From assembly GCA_002338505.1 (NCBI GenBank), contig DDIK01000193.1:1-40423 (forward strand): 40,423 nt of DNA, given 5' to 3'. The position numbers were made by a program, and so were the translations under genes. Below the pieces are notes generated by a model that saw only the letters and a list, made by a program, of their open reading frames with translations, did not search any database and was not told where the DNA came from. Shown here in pieces: positions 8,965 through 16,010 of this stretch. The DNA comes from Bacteriovorax sp. UBA1852. GTDB lineage: Bacteria > Bdellovibrionota > Bacteriovoracia > Bacteriovoracales > Bacteriovoracaceae. Position 1 is the first letter of the stretch. Each line of letters opens with the position of its first letter.

Positions 8965-9387
8965 TTAGTCAGAAACTGGTATGATGGTTTCAAGATACTC
9001 ATCTTCATCATATATATTTTTAACTTTCTCAACAAGAACAATCCCCCCGGGAAGTATTGCTCCGACTCTTATTTTCTCTGGTCCCAAAAGCATTCCCTCG
9101 CTGATAACAAATGGTTCGCCATTTTTATCACCCATCTCAGAAGCTATGGCCCTTCTCTTTTCGCCAAGGAAAACTCCTGTAACTTTTATATTTTGCACAT
9201 TGACTTGGGCCGGGTCAGTCTTATTTGTAAAGTATGTTTTTTTAGAAGCTTTCTCTTTTTTAGATTTAAGAACACTAATATTTCTTTTAAAAGGATCTCT
9301 AAAGCTTTTCAACCTCTCCTTGATAGCTTTATCAAGAGCATAAGAGGACGTGCAAAGAGTCAGACATATAAATATATACTTTTTCAC
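8965..9387 (-). CDS. pilP: Type IV pilus assembly protein PilP
   Basis: A 140-residue periplasmic protein that links the PilNO inner-membrane dimer to the PilQ secretin N-domains. The N-terminus (MKKYIFICLTLCTSSYA) is a signal peptide. PilP is often a lipoprotein, but the cysteines here are not preceded by Gly/Ala/Ser, so cleavage by signal peptidase I after SYA looks more likely than lipidation. The C-terminal half (VNVQNIKVTGVFLGEKRRAI to the end) matches the HR/PilP beta-domain: two strands with GMLLGPEKIRVGAIL and a final LVEKVKNIYDED segment. It overlaps pilO by 4 bases. A 101-base gap separates it from pilQ. Confidence 0.9.
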   Translation of the reverse strand: MKKYIFICLTLCTSSYALDKAIKERLKSFRDPFKRNISVLKSKKEKASKKTYFTNKTDPAQVNVQNIKVTGVFLGEKRRAIASEMGDKNGEPFVISEGMLLGPEKIRVGAILPGGIVLVEKVKNIYDEDEYLETIIPVSD

Positions 9388-10055
9388 TTCTTACCTCGTT
9401 TCTTCTTGGCCTTAGGCTTAGGATTAACTTTTGCTTTATTTGCTTCTTGATTTAGGCGTTTTTCAATTTGCTGAATACCTCGATCCTCTCTATGTGATGG
9501 ATTATACTTATAGGTTTCAATGACGGCTTCAACTGACAAAGGCTGATACCTTTGCTTTCTCTTTGTTTCACGCCTTTCAAGCTTAATTCCATTAACATTT
9601 AGAAGCCTCTGACTCTCCGCAATTCTTTCAAGCAGTAATAAGAACTGTAAGTATGTAGCTTGAGCAATAATTTTATATCTCTTAGTTATATAAAAACCAT
9701 TTATTATTTCTTTTTCAGGCTCGATACTCAGATCTCTAATCTTTAATGCGTCAGAGAGATCTTTAATTATTTTAATATTATCAGAATCAGACACTTCGCG
9801 TGGAAGTCTCTTTTGAAGATTTTCAATTTGAATTGCAACTTCTTCAATTTCACCTTTCTTTGCCTCAATATCTTTTTGATAATCTTTTATAAGCTTTATC
9901 TGTCTTTTTTGTTTTTGAATTTTTGAACTTAGTCTACGAATATCATTTTCAATCTCTCGCTTTCTCTGCTCTTTTGTCGAATAAGATTGGTACACATTAA
10001 AGGCTGTGTATAAGATGATGAAAATCCAGGCTTTATTTATAAGACCAGTCATCAA
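9384..10055 (-). CDS. pilO: Type IV pilus assembly protein PilO
   Basis: A bitopic inner-membrane protein of the pilus alignment subcomplex. The membrane segment is at residues 7-22 (AWIFIILYTAFNVYQS). A long coiled coil follows (about 28-85), then a ferredoxin-like periplasmic core (about 90-175, with IIAQATYLQFLLLLERIAES typical of PilO). The C-terminal 40 residues are unusually basic (PKPKAKKKRGKK). Start and stop overlap pilN and pilP by 4 bases each, so stoichiometric, coupled translation is likely. At 223 residues the length is normal for the family. Confidence 0.9.
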   Translation of the reverse strand: MMTGLINKAWIFIILYTAFNVYQSYSTKEQRKREIENDIRRLSSKIQKQKRQIKLIKDYQKDIEAKKGEIEEVAIQIENLQKRLPREVSDSDNIKIIKDLSDALKIRDLSIEPEKEIINGFYITKRYKIIAQATYLQFLLLLERIAESQRLLNVNGIKLERRETKRKQRYQPLSVEAVIETYKYNPSHREDRGIQQIEKRLNQEANKAKVNPKPKAKKKRGKK

Positions 10056-10474
10056 TACTCTCCAAACGTAACAATCTTGCCTTCAGCGGTAAAAACTGAA
10101 GCTCTTATCTTTTTACCGTAATAATCGATTGTCTCTGTTTTTGTGTCTTTAGGAACAAGGTTGCCACTAAAGTATTGAAGCTTTCTAATTTTTTCAATAA
10201 ATGACGATAGTGACGCATAAGAAATCGCCCCACCAGATAAAGATATATTATGCTTATCTTTTATAATTATTTCATCAATCCACAAATCCTTTGGGATCTT
10301 TTTTGGAATTTCAGCTAAAATATTTTTAGGATTAGACCTTTGGGCCATAATCTGCTCAACCTCTGTTTCTCTCTGCTTCAGTCTTTGTATTTGCTGGTCA
10401 AAAGCAGCCATTTTCTTTTCTAGACCTTTATCTTTTCTTAGTTCACGAGCAAGCTTTTTACTTTCTTTACTCAA
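10052..10474 (-). CDS. pilN: PilN distal part (coiled coil and periplasmic domain), downstream of an in-frame stop
   Basis: This frame encodes the coiled coil (residues 1-45 from the TTG at 10474) and the ferredoxin-like periplasmic domain of PilN (KDLWIDEIIIKDKHNISLSG and the following SYASLSSFIEKIRKL). It is the same frame as the 49-codon ORF beginning at 10660, but a TAA at 10513-10511 separates them. As written, this part lacks the N-terminal PilM-binding motif and membrane helix. The nearest Shine-Dalgarno-like AGAGG is 12 bases from the TTG, which is long for efficient restart. Without the stop, the whole gene would give a normal PilN of 202 residues. Options are nonsense mutation, readthrough, a two-piece PilN or a base-call error. 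Confidence 0.85.
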   Translation of the reverse strand: MSKESKKLARELRKDKGLEKKMAAFDQQIQRLKQRETEVEQIMAQRSNPKNILAEIPKKIPKDLWIDEIIIKDKHNISLSGGAISYASLSSFIEKIRKLQYFSGNLVPKDTKTETIDYYGKKIRASVFTAEGKIVTFGEY

Positions 10475-10510
10475 AGCTACTTGCGACCTCTGAGGTACCG
10501 CAAGATCTTT

Positions 10511-10660
10511 TTAGAGAAAAGGTAGTCCATAATTGATTACAAGATGGTAAATGGCATATGAAGCAATCAGAGGCCTAACATTAATCTCATAAACATTGAT
10601 TCCCGCAATTGTTGGAATCTTTAAAGGTTTTTTCCTGTCTAGTAAATTAATCTTAATCAT
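10511..10660 (-). CDS. pilN: PilN N-terminal segment (PilM-binding motif and membrane helix), 49 codons then TAA
   Basis: The ATG at 10660 overlaps the pilM stop as ATGA, the normal junction in pilMN operons. The product begins MIKINLLDRKK, the conserved PilN cytoplasmic motif (INLL) that docks into PilM. A hydrophobic segment follows at about residues 28-49 (VRPLIASYAIYHLVINYG). It then meets TAA at codon 50. The following codons in the same frame (KDLAVPQRSQVA) run straight into the distal pilN frame. The sequence fact is clear; whether the cell makes one protein, two or none is not. Confidence 0.75.
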   Translation of the reverse strand: MIKINLLDRKKPLKIPTIAGINVYEINVRPLIASYAIYHLVINYGLPFL

Positions 10661-11766
10661 ACTTCAACAGACCTCATTGCCAGCCCCAAACTCACGGCAC
10701 CAACATGCGCTATCTCAGCAAGATCTTCCTCAGAAAAAGCAGAGGAATATTCGATACTTTCAAATGGATTATAAACAGTTATATCTACATTCAAGTTTTT
10801 TGATAGACTATCTAAAAAATTGGGCAACTGAATACTACCACCTGTAACATAACAGTTTGCTAGATCATCATCAGAAGTTGCATTAATATAAATATCATAG
10901 GCTTTTCTAATTTCAGCAATTATCGTCTCATTTATAGACTTAATGATACTTACTATTTCTTCGGGCAAATTCCCTTGTCCATCAGTCGTTACCTTCAAAT
11001 CCTCAGCCTCAGAGAAATTAACTCCAAGCTGCCTTTGTATTTCTTCAGTAACGACCGTTCCCCCCATCATGACTTCTTTAACAAATACCGGCATTCTATT
11101 TTTAATCATGATAAAAATAGTCTTCTGCGCTCCAAAATCAATAAACATCCTCGATCTATTATCATCTTCCTCTTCCGTGTTCTCTAAATGGTTAATCAAG
11201 AGGTTACTCACGGCGAGAGAAGATAAGTCAGCGATTTTAACAACACTGCCGTCGCCCTCTGCTAAACTTCTAAATCTCTGCATTATTTCTTTCTTCACGG
11301 CAGCAACAATGACATCAACCCCTCCACCTATATTATCTCCAACGAGAAAGTGGTCGAGATTACTATCCTCCAAAGGAAAAGGGAGATATTGTTCGGCTTC
11401 CCAAAATACTTGATCCTCAAGCTCTTCTTCAGTACCTCCAGCAAGCTGGAGTTTTCTTGAGACAGTGTTAGGACCGTACAAACCAATACAAATTTGTCCC
11501 GTAGAAAATTTTCCCTTTTTAATTGCCTCTTTAACAATCAGCTTGATTTCATCTGGCTTTTGAATTTCATCTTCAATGATGGAAGCTTCAGGAAGCTTTG
11601 CTTTTGTGAACTTTAGTAGCTTAAATGTACCATTCTTGTGCTCGATTTCAGAAATCTTGACGGAACTCTGACCAATATCAACCCCTATAATTTTGGGTGA
11701 TACCAATCCAAAGAGCTCTCTTAGTCGCTCAATAATATCTTTAATATCAATATTACTTTGTTCCAT
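10657..11766 (-). CDS. pilM: Type IV pilus assembly protein PilM (actin-like ATPase)
   Basis: A cytoplasmic FtsA/ParM-like protein that binds the PilN N-terminus and couples the alignment complex to the PilB/PilT motors. The nucleotide-binding phosphate-1 loop is at residues 23-36 (KIIGVDIGQSSVKI). The phosphate-2 region is near 205-225 (SRMFIDFGAQKTIF), and the adenosine motif lies near 310 (ANCYVTGGSIQLPNF). At 369 residues it is typical. A TTGAAA-N18-TATAAT promoter lies in the gap after pilD, so pilMNOP may be initiated separately from pilD. The stop overlaps the pilN ATG. Confidence 0.95.
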   Translation of the reverse strand: MEQSNIDIKDIIERLRELFGLVSPKIIGVDIGQSSVKISEIEHKNGTFKLLKFTKAKLPEASIIEDEIQKPDEIKLIVKEAIKKGKFSTGQICIGLYGPNTVSRKLQLAGGTEEELEDQVFWEAEQYLPFPLEDSNLDHFLVGDNIGGGVDVIVAAVKKEIMQRFRSLAEGDGSVVKIADLSSLAVSNLLINHLENTEEEDDNRSRMFIDFGAQKTIFIMIKNRMPVFVKEVMMGGTVVTEEIQRQLGVNFSEAEDLKVTTDGQGNLPEEIVSIIKSINETIIAEIRKAYDIYINATSDDDLANCYVTGGSIQLPNFLDSLSKNLNVDITVYNPFESIEYSSAFSEEDLAEIAHVGAVSLGLAMRSVEV

Positions 11767-11793
11767 TTCATTCCATCGAAATTCTTAATTAAA

Positions 11794-11823
11794 ATTATAC
11801 ACAGCATGATGACAAGATTTCAA
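11794..11823 (-). promoter_or_regulatory. Candidate pilM promoter, TTGAAA-N18-TATAAT
   Basis: Minus-strand TTGAAA at 11823-11818 and TATAAT at 11799-11794 are separated by 18 bases, in the 65-base gap between the pilD stop and the pilM start. A transcript would begin near 11787, giving a leader of about 20 bases. It is a good sigma-70 match by eye; activity is inferred. Confidence 0.55.
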
Positions 11824-11831
11824 GAAGTTAA

Positions 11832-12611
11832 TTAGTTTATTGAAATATATTGAATGATTTGCTCATATAAACTAGGGAAAAAGATCTGAATAGAGGCAGC
11901 GATAATAATAAATGGACCAAAAGGAACTGGCGTTTTTCTATCTATAACCTTCGTTAAAATTAGAGGCAGACTTATCAACGATCCCAAGATACAGCTCAAG
12001 AAAACATTGTGAAGAACGCCAATAGGACCAAGAAAGAGCCCAAGAGCACCGTAGAGCTTTATATCACCACCGCCTAGTCCAACTTGATTCTTAAGTAGAT
12101 AGAAAATATATGTGATACCAAGTGGAAATAAGAATCCTATAGCTCCCCCTAAGAGCCAAAAGCCGACGGGCTTGGTCAAGATACTAGAAGTTAAGAACAA
12201 GATGGCCAAGTAAAGATTTACACCGTCAGGAAGAATCTTATGTTTAACATCAATCATGAAGTGAACAATAAACGCAGCGGCAATACTAAAGAAAAAGGCA
12301 AAATTAGTTATCGTTGTAAGATTCACATATGAAGGAGCCAGGAGAAGAGCAAAACTAGCAGTTACAATTTCAACAAGTGGATACTGAGCACTAATTCTTA
12401 CATTACAACCTGAGCATTTCCCCCTTAATAATAAATAACTTAAAACCGGTATATTTTCATACCAGTAGATCAATTTGTCACACTTAGGGCAGTGAGACCT
12501 CTCAGTTACGAAGTTTTCATTCTTGGGAATCCTTAAAATTAGGACATTTAAAAAACTTCCGACAAGTCCACCAAAAATAAAAAAGAAAAATTTATAGATG
12601 AATAAAGCTAT
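11832..12611 (-). CDS. pilD: Prepilin peptidase/N-methyltransferase PilD, probable AUA start
   Basis: The inner-membrane aspartyl protease that cleaves PilA after Gly9 and methylates the new N-terminus. The conserved N-terminal domain reads GSFLNVLILRIP and then HCPKC, and pairs with KCSGC about 25 residues on to form the usual zinc tetra-Cys site. The catalytic aspartates lie in MIDVKHKILPDG and GGGDIKLYG. The only canonical start, a TTG at 12473, would delete GSFLN and the first CxxC. Upstream, in frame, there is no ATG, GTG or TTG before a TAA. An ATA at 12611 sits six bases after AGAAGGA and overlaps the stop of the ABC permease (ATAG). Starting there gives 259 residues, normal for PilD. 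Confidence 0.85.
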   Translation of the reverse strand: MALFIYKFFFFIFGGLVGSFLNVLILRIPKNENFVTERSHCPKCDKLIYWYENIPVLSYLLLRGKCSGCNVRISAQYPLVEIVTASFALLLAPSYVNLTTITNFAFFFSIAAAFIVHFMIDVKHKILPDGVNLYLAILFLTSSILTKPVGFWLLGGAIGFLFPLGITYIFYLLKNQVGLGGGDIKLYGALGLFLGPIGVLHNVFLSCILGSLISLPLILTKVIDRKTPVPFGPFIIIAASIQIFFPSLYEQIIQYISIN

Positions 12612-13375
12612 GTGAGATCCTTCTTTTTAAAGATATAAATTATTATCATGAGGACAAGAAAACTATAGAAAATTGCGTATAAACCTGAATTGATTATTAA
12701 ATTACTATCCATTGGAAATGAAAGTGTAAGTTCTTTTTTCATATTAAAACGATCGAGATCAGGAAAGATATAAGTATAACCTTTCAATATCTTAAGTAAT
12801 AATGGGTTTTCTGTTACCATCGTTATTTCTAAGCTATTAGGTACCGCATGACCTAGAACATAAATCACAATTGTATTCATAACAGACATAACCTTATTTG
12901 TAATAAGACTAAATAGAACAACGACAAGCAGAACTAACAACGCCTCAAAAAGTGAAAAGAGTAGAAATACTGGAATCAAATAACTCCACTCACCACCAAA
13001 GATGAAATATATTATTAATGAACAGGTCATAATAATGAAAATATTTAAGAAAAGTATGAGGCCCATGCCAAGAATCTTACCAAAAATAAAACTACTTCTT
13101 GATATTGGTTTTGATAGGGCAATATAAACTGTTCGACTTTCTATTTCATCACTCAACAGGCTGACGCCTAAGAAAATAGCAACAGCAACAGAAGCAAGAC
13201 TTGAAACACCAACTCCAAAATCCATTGCTATAAAGCGGGGATTACCAAATGAGAACTCAGAGGTGATATAAGTAAACAACATAAGGGCAAGGCCCAACCA
13301 AAAGCAATTATACATGATCTTACTTTTTAATAATTGTTTGAATGTATATCTTGCAACAAGTAACGTTTTATTCAT
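12608..13375 (-). CDS. pilI: ABC-2 type permease, PilI-like
   Basis: A 255-residue inner-membrane protein with about six hydrophobic segments (around residues 20-38, 55-72, 100-125, 133-160, 170-190 and 230-250). This is the arrangement of ABC-2 permeases, with SDEIESRTVYIALSKPISR as the family's coupling-helix region near residue 75-93. It partners the ATPase gene, which it overlaps by 8 bases. In Myxococcus xanthus a comparable ATPase/permease pair (PilH/PilI) lies between pilA and pilD and is needed for pili. The same order here supports that assignment, though generic ABC-2 exporters are hard to tell apart by sequence alone. Confidence 0.75.
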   Translation of the reverse strand: MNKTLLVARYTFKQLLKSKIMYNCFWLGLALMLFTYITSEFSFGNPRFIAMDFGVGVSSLASVAVAIFLGVSLLSDEIESRTVYIALSKPISRSSFIFGKILGMGLILFLNIFIIMTCSLIIYFIFGGEWSYLIPVFLLFSLFEALLVLLVVVLFSLITNKVMSVMNTIVIYVLGHAVPNSLEITMVTENPLLLKILKGYTYIFPDLDRFNMKKELTLSFPMDSNLIINSGLYAIFYSFLVLMIIIYIFKKKDLT

Positions 13376-14276
13376 TTAATTTATACACCACTTCCTCTAA
13401 TGAGTAAGATTCGTGCCCCAAGGATAGAATATCAATATTATTACTCAAGAGAGTCATCATTAAGCTTTGCTGATCTTTTTTATGGCAATATAGATATTGA
13501 TTAATTGCAAAAGAAGTTTTTATAATGACATCCTTATGTGCTGACAGGAAATCTTCGGGTAATTTCTCTACCTCTATCCTCATGAGTTTAGTTGAAGAAT
13601 TCTCTAAAAGCTCATCTATTTTCCCTTGATAAACAAGCTTTCCTTTATCAATGACAACAACGTTCTCTGAGACCTCTTCAACATCAGAGACAATGTGAGA
13701 ACTAAAGAATACAGTACAGCCATATTCACGATTAATTTTTAATAGGATATCTTTAAATTCTTTTCGACCAATTGGATCAAGTCCAGAAAGAGGCTCATCG
13801 AGAATTACGAGACTAGGGTTATGAAGTAGCGCACCTGCAAACCCAACTCTTTGTAACATTCCCTTCGAATAAGACTTCAAACTTCTGTCGAGAGCAAAGA
13901 AAACCTTTAATTCCTTGGTCCATTTCTCTATGGCCTTATCAATCTGCTCTTCACTTAAGTCCTGTAGCTTACCTACATATACCAGAAACTCTCTACCGGT
14001 AAGATGCTCGTAGTAATAAGGTCTCTCTGGCATATAGCCAAGCTGCTTAAAAAAATCCCTATTCGTGATATTTCCAATATAAGAAACTTCACCTTTTGTC
14101 GGCATAATAAAATTAAGAAGAATTTTGAGAAAAGTGGTTTTCCCTGCACCATTGGCACCCAAGAAGCCCGTAATTTTTCCCTCTTCAATTTTAAAAGATA
14201 AATCATCAAGTGCCACAAAAGGACTTTTCCAAAAATCTTCTTGAAACTCTTTTCTTATATTATTTGCTATAAACAT
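13368..14276 (-). CDS. pilH: ABC transporter ATP-binding protein, PilH-like
   Basis: A 302-residue ABC ATPase. The Walker A motif GANGAGKT is at residues 40-47, the Q-loop near 85, and the signature YSKGMLQRVG near 133. The Walker B LVILDEPLSGLDP is near 154-166, and the H-loop SSHIVSDVEE near 190. The C-terminal 80 residues are an accessory domain of the kind found on ABC-2 exporter ATPases. It pairs with the downstream permease and starts from a good divergent promoter (TTGATA-N18-TATAAT) with a GAGGA ribosome site. Synteny with Myxococcus pilGHI suggests a pilus-related role; the substrate is unknown. Confidence 0.85.
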   Translation of the reverse strand: MFIANNIRKEFQEDFWKSPFVALDDLSFKIEEGKITGFLGANGAGKTTFLKILLNFIMPTKGEVSYIGNITNRDFFKQLGYMPERPYYYEHLTGREFLVYVGKLQDLSEEQIDKAIEKWTKELKVFFALDRSLKSYSKGMLQRVGFAGALLHNPSLVILDEPLSGLDPIGRKEFKDILLKINREYGCTVFFSSHIVSDVEEVSENVVVIDKGKLVYQGKIDELLENSSTKLMRIEVEKLPEDFLSAHKDVIIKTSFAINQYLYCHKKDQQSLMMTLLSNNIDILSLGHESYSLEEVVYKLNE

Positions 14277-14297
14277 TTGTTCCTCTTAATTATATTG

Positions 14298-14327
14298 ATT
14301 ATATACTTATCTCTTTGTAATTATCAA
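14298..14327 (-). promoter_or_regulatory. Promoter for the ABC-pilD genes, TTGATA-N18-TATAAT
   Basis: Minus-strand TTGATA at 14327-14322 and TATAAT at 14303-14298 have an 18-base spacer. The predicted start near 14291 leaves a short leader with AAGAGGA before the ATG at 14276. Its -35 lies five bases from the -35 of the opposite-strand promoter, so the two are back to back and could be co-regulated. Confidence 0.6.
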
Positions 14328-14332
14328 GGTTC

Positions 14333-14360
14333 TTGAAATCTAATGTGTCTAGCGTATAAT
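14333..14360 (+). promoter_or_regulatory. Promoter for the divergent TPR gene, TTGAAA-N16-TATAAT, leaderless
   Basis: TTGAAA at 14333-14338 and TATAAT at 14355-14360 are separated by 16 bases. Only six bases separate the -10 from the ATG at 14367, so transcription should begin at the start codon. There is no Shine-Dalgarno sequence. A leaderless mRNA is the simplest reading. Confidence 0.6.
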
Positions 14361-14366
14361 ATCTAA

Positions 14367-15167
14367 ATGAAATACAAAAAGATTATCACCTCTGTGTTAG
14401 CTATATTTTTACTATTGTCGATTACAGCTTCCTTACAGTTCAAAAAGCCTAAAAGAATTAGTCATAACGTTTCAAGCGAAGCTGTGAATTATACTCTTTC
14501 ACCAACGATTTTATCCATTCTCTCTCTCGGCCAAGAAAAACTTATTTCAAGCTACCTATGGATGAACACGCTTCTTTTTTCAGATCATGAACATATAAAA
14601 GAAGGTAACGTCTCATGGATGTCACGAAGATTTGATCTCATCTCAAAGTTTAACCCTAAATTTTATGAGAACTACTACTATGGAGGTATTTATCTTTCCA
14701 TCATTAAAGACGATGTTAAGTCTGCGGAAGAACTTTTCAAATCTGGTCTCAAGCATTTTATTGATCACCCTGACCTTATGTGGAATAGAGCCTTCAATTT
14801 ATGCTTTGAACTAAAAAAATGTAAAGAGTCTCTTCCTCTATATATAAAACTTAGAGATAAATACTCCATGCGTTTTCCTCTCTCTGGACGAATCGCTGCA
14901 AAAATACAAAATGGACTTGGCCTAGAAGAGGAAAGCTTTTTAACTCTCTATGAAACCTATAAGGTTCTTCCTGCTGGACCGATCAAAGAGTCGACACAGA
15001 ACACTCTATATGATCTAAGAAGGCAGATCGACTTAAAATGCTTGAATAGTAAAAAGAGAAATAGCAAGAGATGCAACAAGAAAGATTTTTTTGGAAATTC
15101 ATATATCTATAAGAACGGTATATATTCTTCTAAGCTAAGGTTTAATGAGAAATTGAAAATACAATAA
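14367..15167 (+). CDS. TPR-containing membrane-anchored protein in the pil cluster (PilG position)
   Basis: A 266-residue protein with an N-terminal signal-anchor (residues 5-24, KIITSVLAIFLLLSITASLQ). The segment TILSILSLGQEKLISSYLWM at about 48-67 resembles the LSLG...AdllWl motif that I associate with TPR proteins near deltaproteobacterial pilus genes. Two or three TPR-like units follow (about 85-200), then a basic Cys-containing tail with CLNSKKRNSKRCNKK. It lies divergently between pilA and the ABC pair, the place occupied by pilG in Myxococcus xanthus. A pilus-related periplasmic role is inferred from position. I would not call it PilG without an alignment. It is the only plus-strand gene in the pil region. 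Confidence 0.75.
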   Translation: MKYKKIITSVLAIFLLLSITASLQFKKPKRISHNVSSEAVNYTLSPTILSILSLGQEKLISSYLWMNTLLFSDHEHIKEGNVSWMSRRFDLISKFNPKFYENYYYGGIYLSIIKDDVKSAEELFKSGLKHFIDHPDLMWNRAFNLCFELKKCKESLPLYIKLRDKYSMRFPLSGRIAAKIQNGLGLEEESFLTLYETYKVLPAGPIKESTQNTLYDLRRQIDLKCLNSKKRNSKRCNKKDFFGNSYIYKNGIYSSKLRFNEKLKIQ

Positions 15168-15192
15168 AAAAGGGGGAGCGTGAACTCCCCCT
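15166..15192 (-). terminator. Intrinsic terminator after pilA
   Basis: On the minus strand AGGGGGAG pairs perfectly with CTCCCCCT across a six-base loop (TTCACG), followed by a run of T residues. It begins 28 bases after the pilA stop codon. The plus strand lacks a following T-run, so it serves pilA rather than the convergent TPR gene, although the hairpin would form in both transcripts. Strong termination fits a highly expressed pilin. Confidence 0.9.
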
Positions 15193-15219
15193 CGTGAATT
15201 TAAAATCTTAAAACAGTTA

Positions 15220-15774
15220 TTAATAACCGACCTGTGCGTTAGCTAGTTGCTTCTCTTGATCAATAACCCACTGATCCTCGAGTGCTTCATCGGCTGAGAT
15301 ATTACCATTAGCACCAGCAACAAACTCATCTGAAGAAATGGATACATTTCGTCCAATTGGCGTAGCTGCACCATATGCACCTACCGCTCCAGCAGCAGCT
15401 CCACCAGTACCTCTCTCAGCAAGATAATGTCCACCATCATCAACAGAGTTAGTACATGCAGGGTTACCAAGTCTACCATCAACAGCTGCGTCTAAACCAG
15501 CATCACGCCCAGTAAAGCCTACAGAATAGTAATTATTCTTAGGTTCAGCAAATCCACCAAAGTCTAAACAAGTAGCAAAAGAATCATAGTCAGACTGTAA
15601 AGTAGTCATTGCAGTAAAAACACCTGCTAATGAAAGTTTTGCCTCAGATACTTTAGACTTAGCCTGGTATCTTTTAAAGTTTGGAATTGCTACAGCTGAG
15701 AGAATACCAATAATGGCAACAACAACCATAAGTTCTACGAGAGTAAAACCCTCTTGTTTCTTTAGTAATTTCAT
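15220..15774 (-). CDS. pilA: Type IV major pilin PilA
   Basis: The structural pilin. The prepilin leader MKLLKKQEG is followed by the cleavage/methylation site G9/F10, and mature residues FTLVELMVVVAIIGIL carry the essential Glu5. The hydrophobic alpha-1 helix extends to about residue 32. A single Cys pair (in ATCLDF and NPACTN) could form a disulphide. A Gly/Ala-rich stretch (GTGGAAAGAVGAYGAA) sits near residues 121-136. The 184-residue size is normal. The start is supported by AAAGGAG six bases upstream. The gene has its own leader with regulatory-looking elements and a strong terminator, so it is a separate transcription unit between pilC and the divergent TPR gene. No pilS/pilR two-component genes lie beside it, unlike Myxococcus. 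Confidence 0.96.
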   Translation of the reverse strand: MKLLKKQEGFTLVELMVVVAIIGILSAVAIPNFKRYQAKSKVSEAKLSLAGVFTAMTTLQSDYDSFATCLDFGGFAEPKNNYYSVGFTGRDAGLDAAVDGRLGNPACTNSVDDGGHYLAERGTGGAAAGAVGAYGAATPIGRNVSISSDEFVAGANGNISADEALEDQWVIDQEKQLANAQVGY

Positions 15775-15793
15775 ACGTACTCCTTTAGTTAGC

Positions 15794-15816
15794 TTAAGTG
15801 AATTGAGATCACTTAA
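15794..15816 (-). promoter_or_regulatory. Palindrome in the pilA leader
   Basis: TTAAGTGA and TCACTTAA form a perfect 8-base inverted repeat around a seven-base centre, ending about eight bases before the pilA Shine-Dalgarno. It could be an RNA hairpin controlling pilA translation or stability, or an operator. The sequence symmetry is clear; its role is inferred. Confidence 0.6.
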
Positions 15817-15835
15817 AAATTTAATCTACATAAAA

Positions 15836-15861
15836 TTACATACCTCTCATTAGTTCCCTCC
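15836..15861 (-). promoter_or_regulatory. Strong Shine-Dalgarno plus 4-codon leader ORF upstream of pilA
   Basis: The minus strand reads GGAGG at 15861-15857, then six bases, then ATG AGA GGT ATG TAA (15850-15836), encoding Met-Arg-Gly-Met. Four bases later comes a start-stop pair, ATG TAG. This is the best Shine-Dalgarno in the region and lies 62 bases upstream of pilA. Ribosome loading here could affect the downstream palindrome. Function is inferred. Confidence 0.5.
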
Positions 15862-15898
15862 AAGTGAGTTTTGGAAAAGACTAAAGAAAGATAAACTT

Positions 15899-15904
15899 AT
15901 TATA
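15899..15904 (-). promoter_or_regulatory. Candidate pilA -10 box
   Basis: A minus-strand TATAAT 125 bases before the pilA ATG, with AT-rich sequence upstream (UP-element-like) but a poor -35. It would give a leader of about 118 bases containing the 4-codon ORF and palindrome. It sits in the 236-base gap between the pilC stop and pilA. Confidence 0.4.
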
Positions 15905-16010
15905 AACATATCTTAATATTGTACCTAATATCGGCTATTTCTACCTAAACTTTAAATTTATTTCGTTTAATAACTGACCACTTTTAGCGGCAAATTACTC
16001 CCATTCGCAA

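Noticed and set aside
10511..10513. Reassignment of TAA as a sense codon in this organism
   Set aside because: Other genes in the window (tamB, pilQ, mutS2) end normally at TAA, so a global code change is not supported.
15990..16010. A sigma-54-like TGG...TTGC element upstream of pilA
   Set aside because: Spacing between GG and GC is nine rather than ten bases, the -24 half is TGGGAG rather than TGGCAC, and it lies beside the pilC stop, over 220 bases from pilA.
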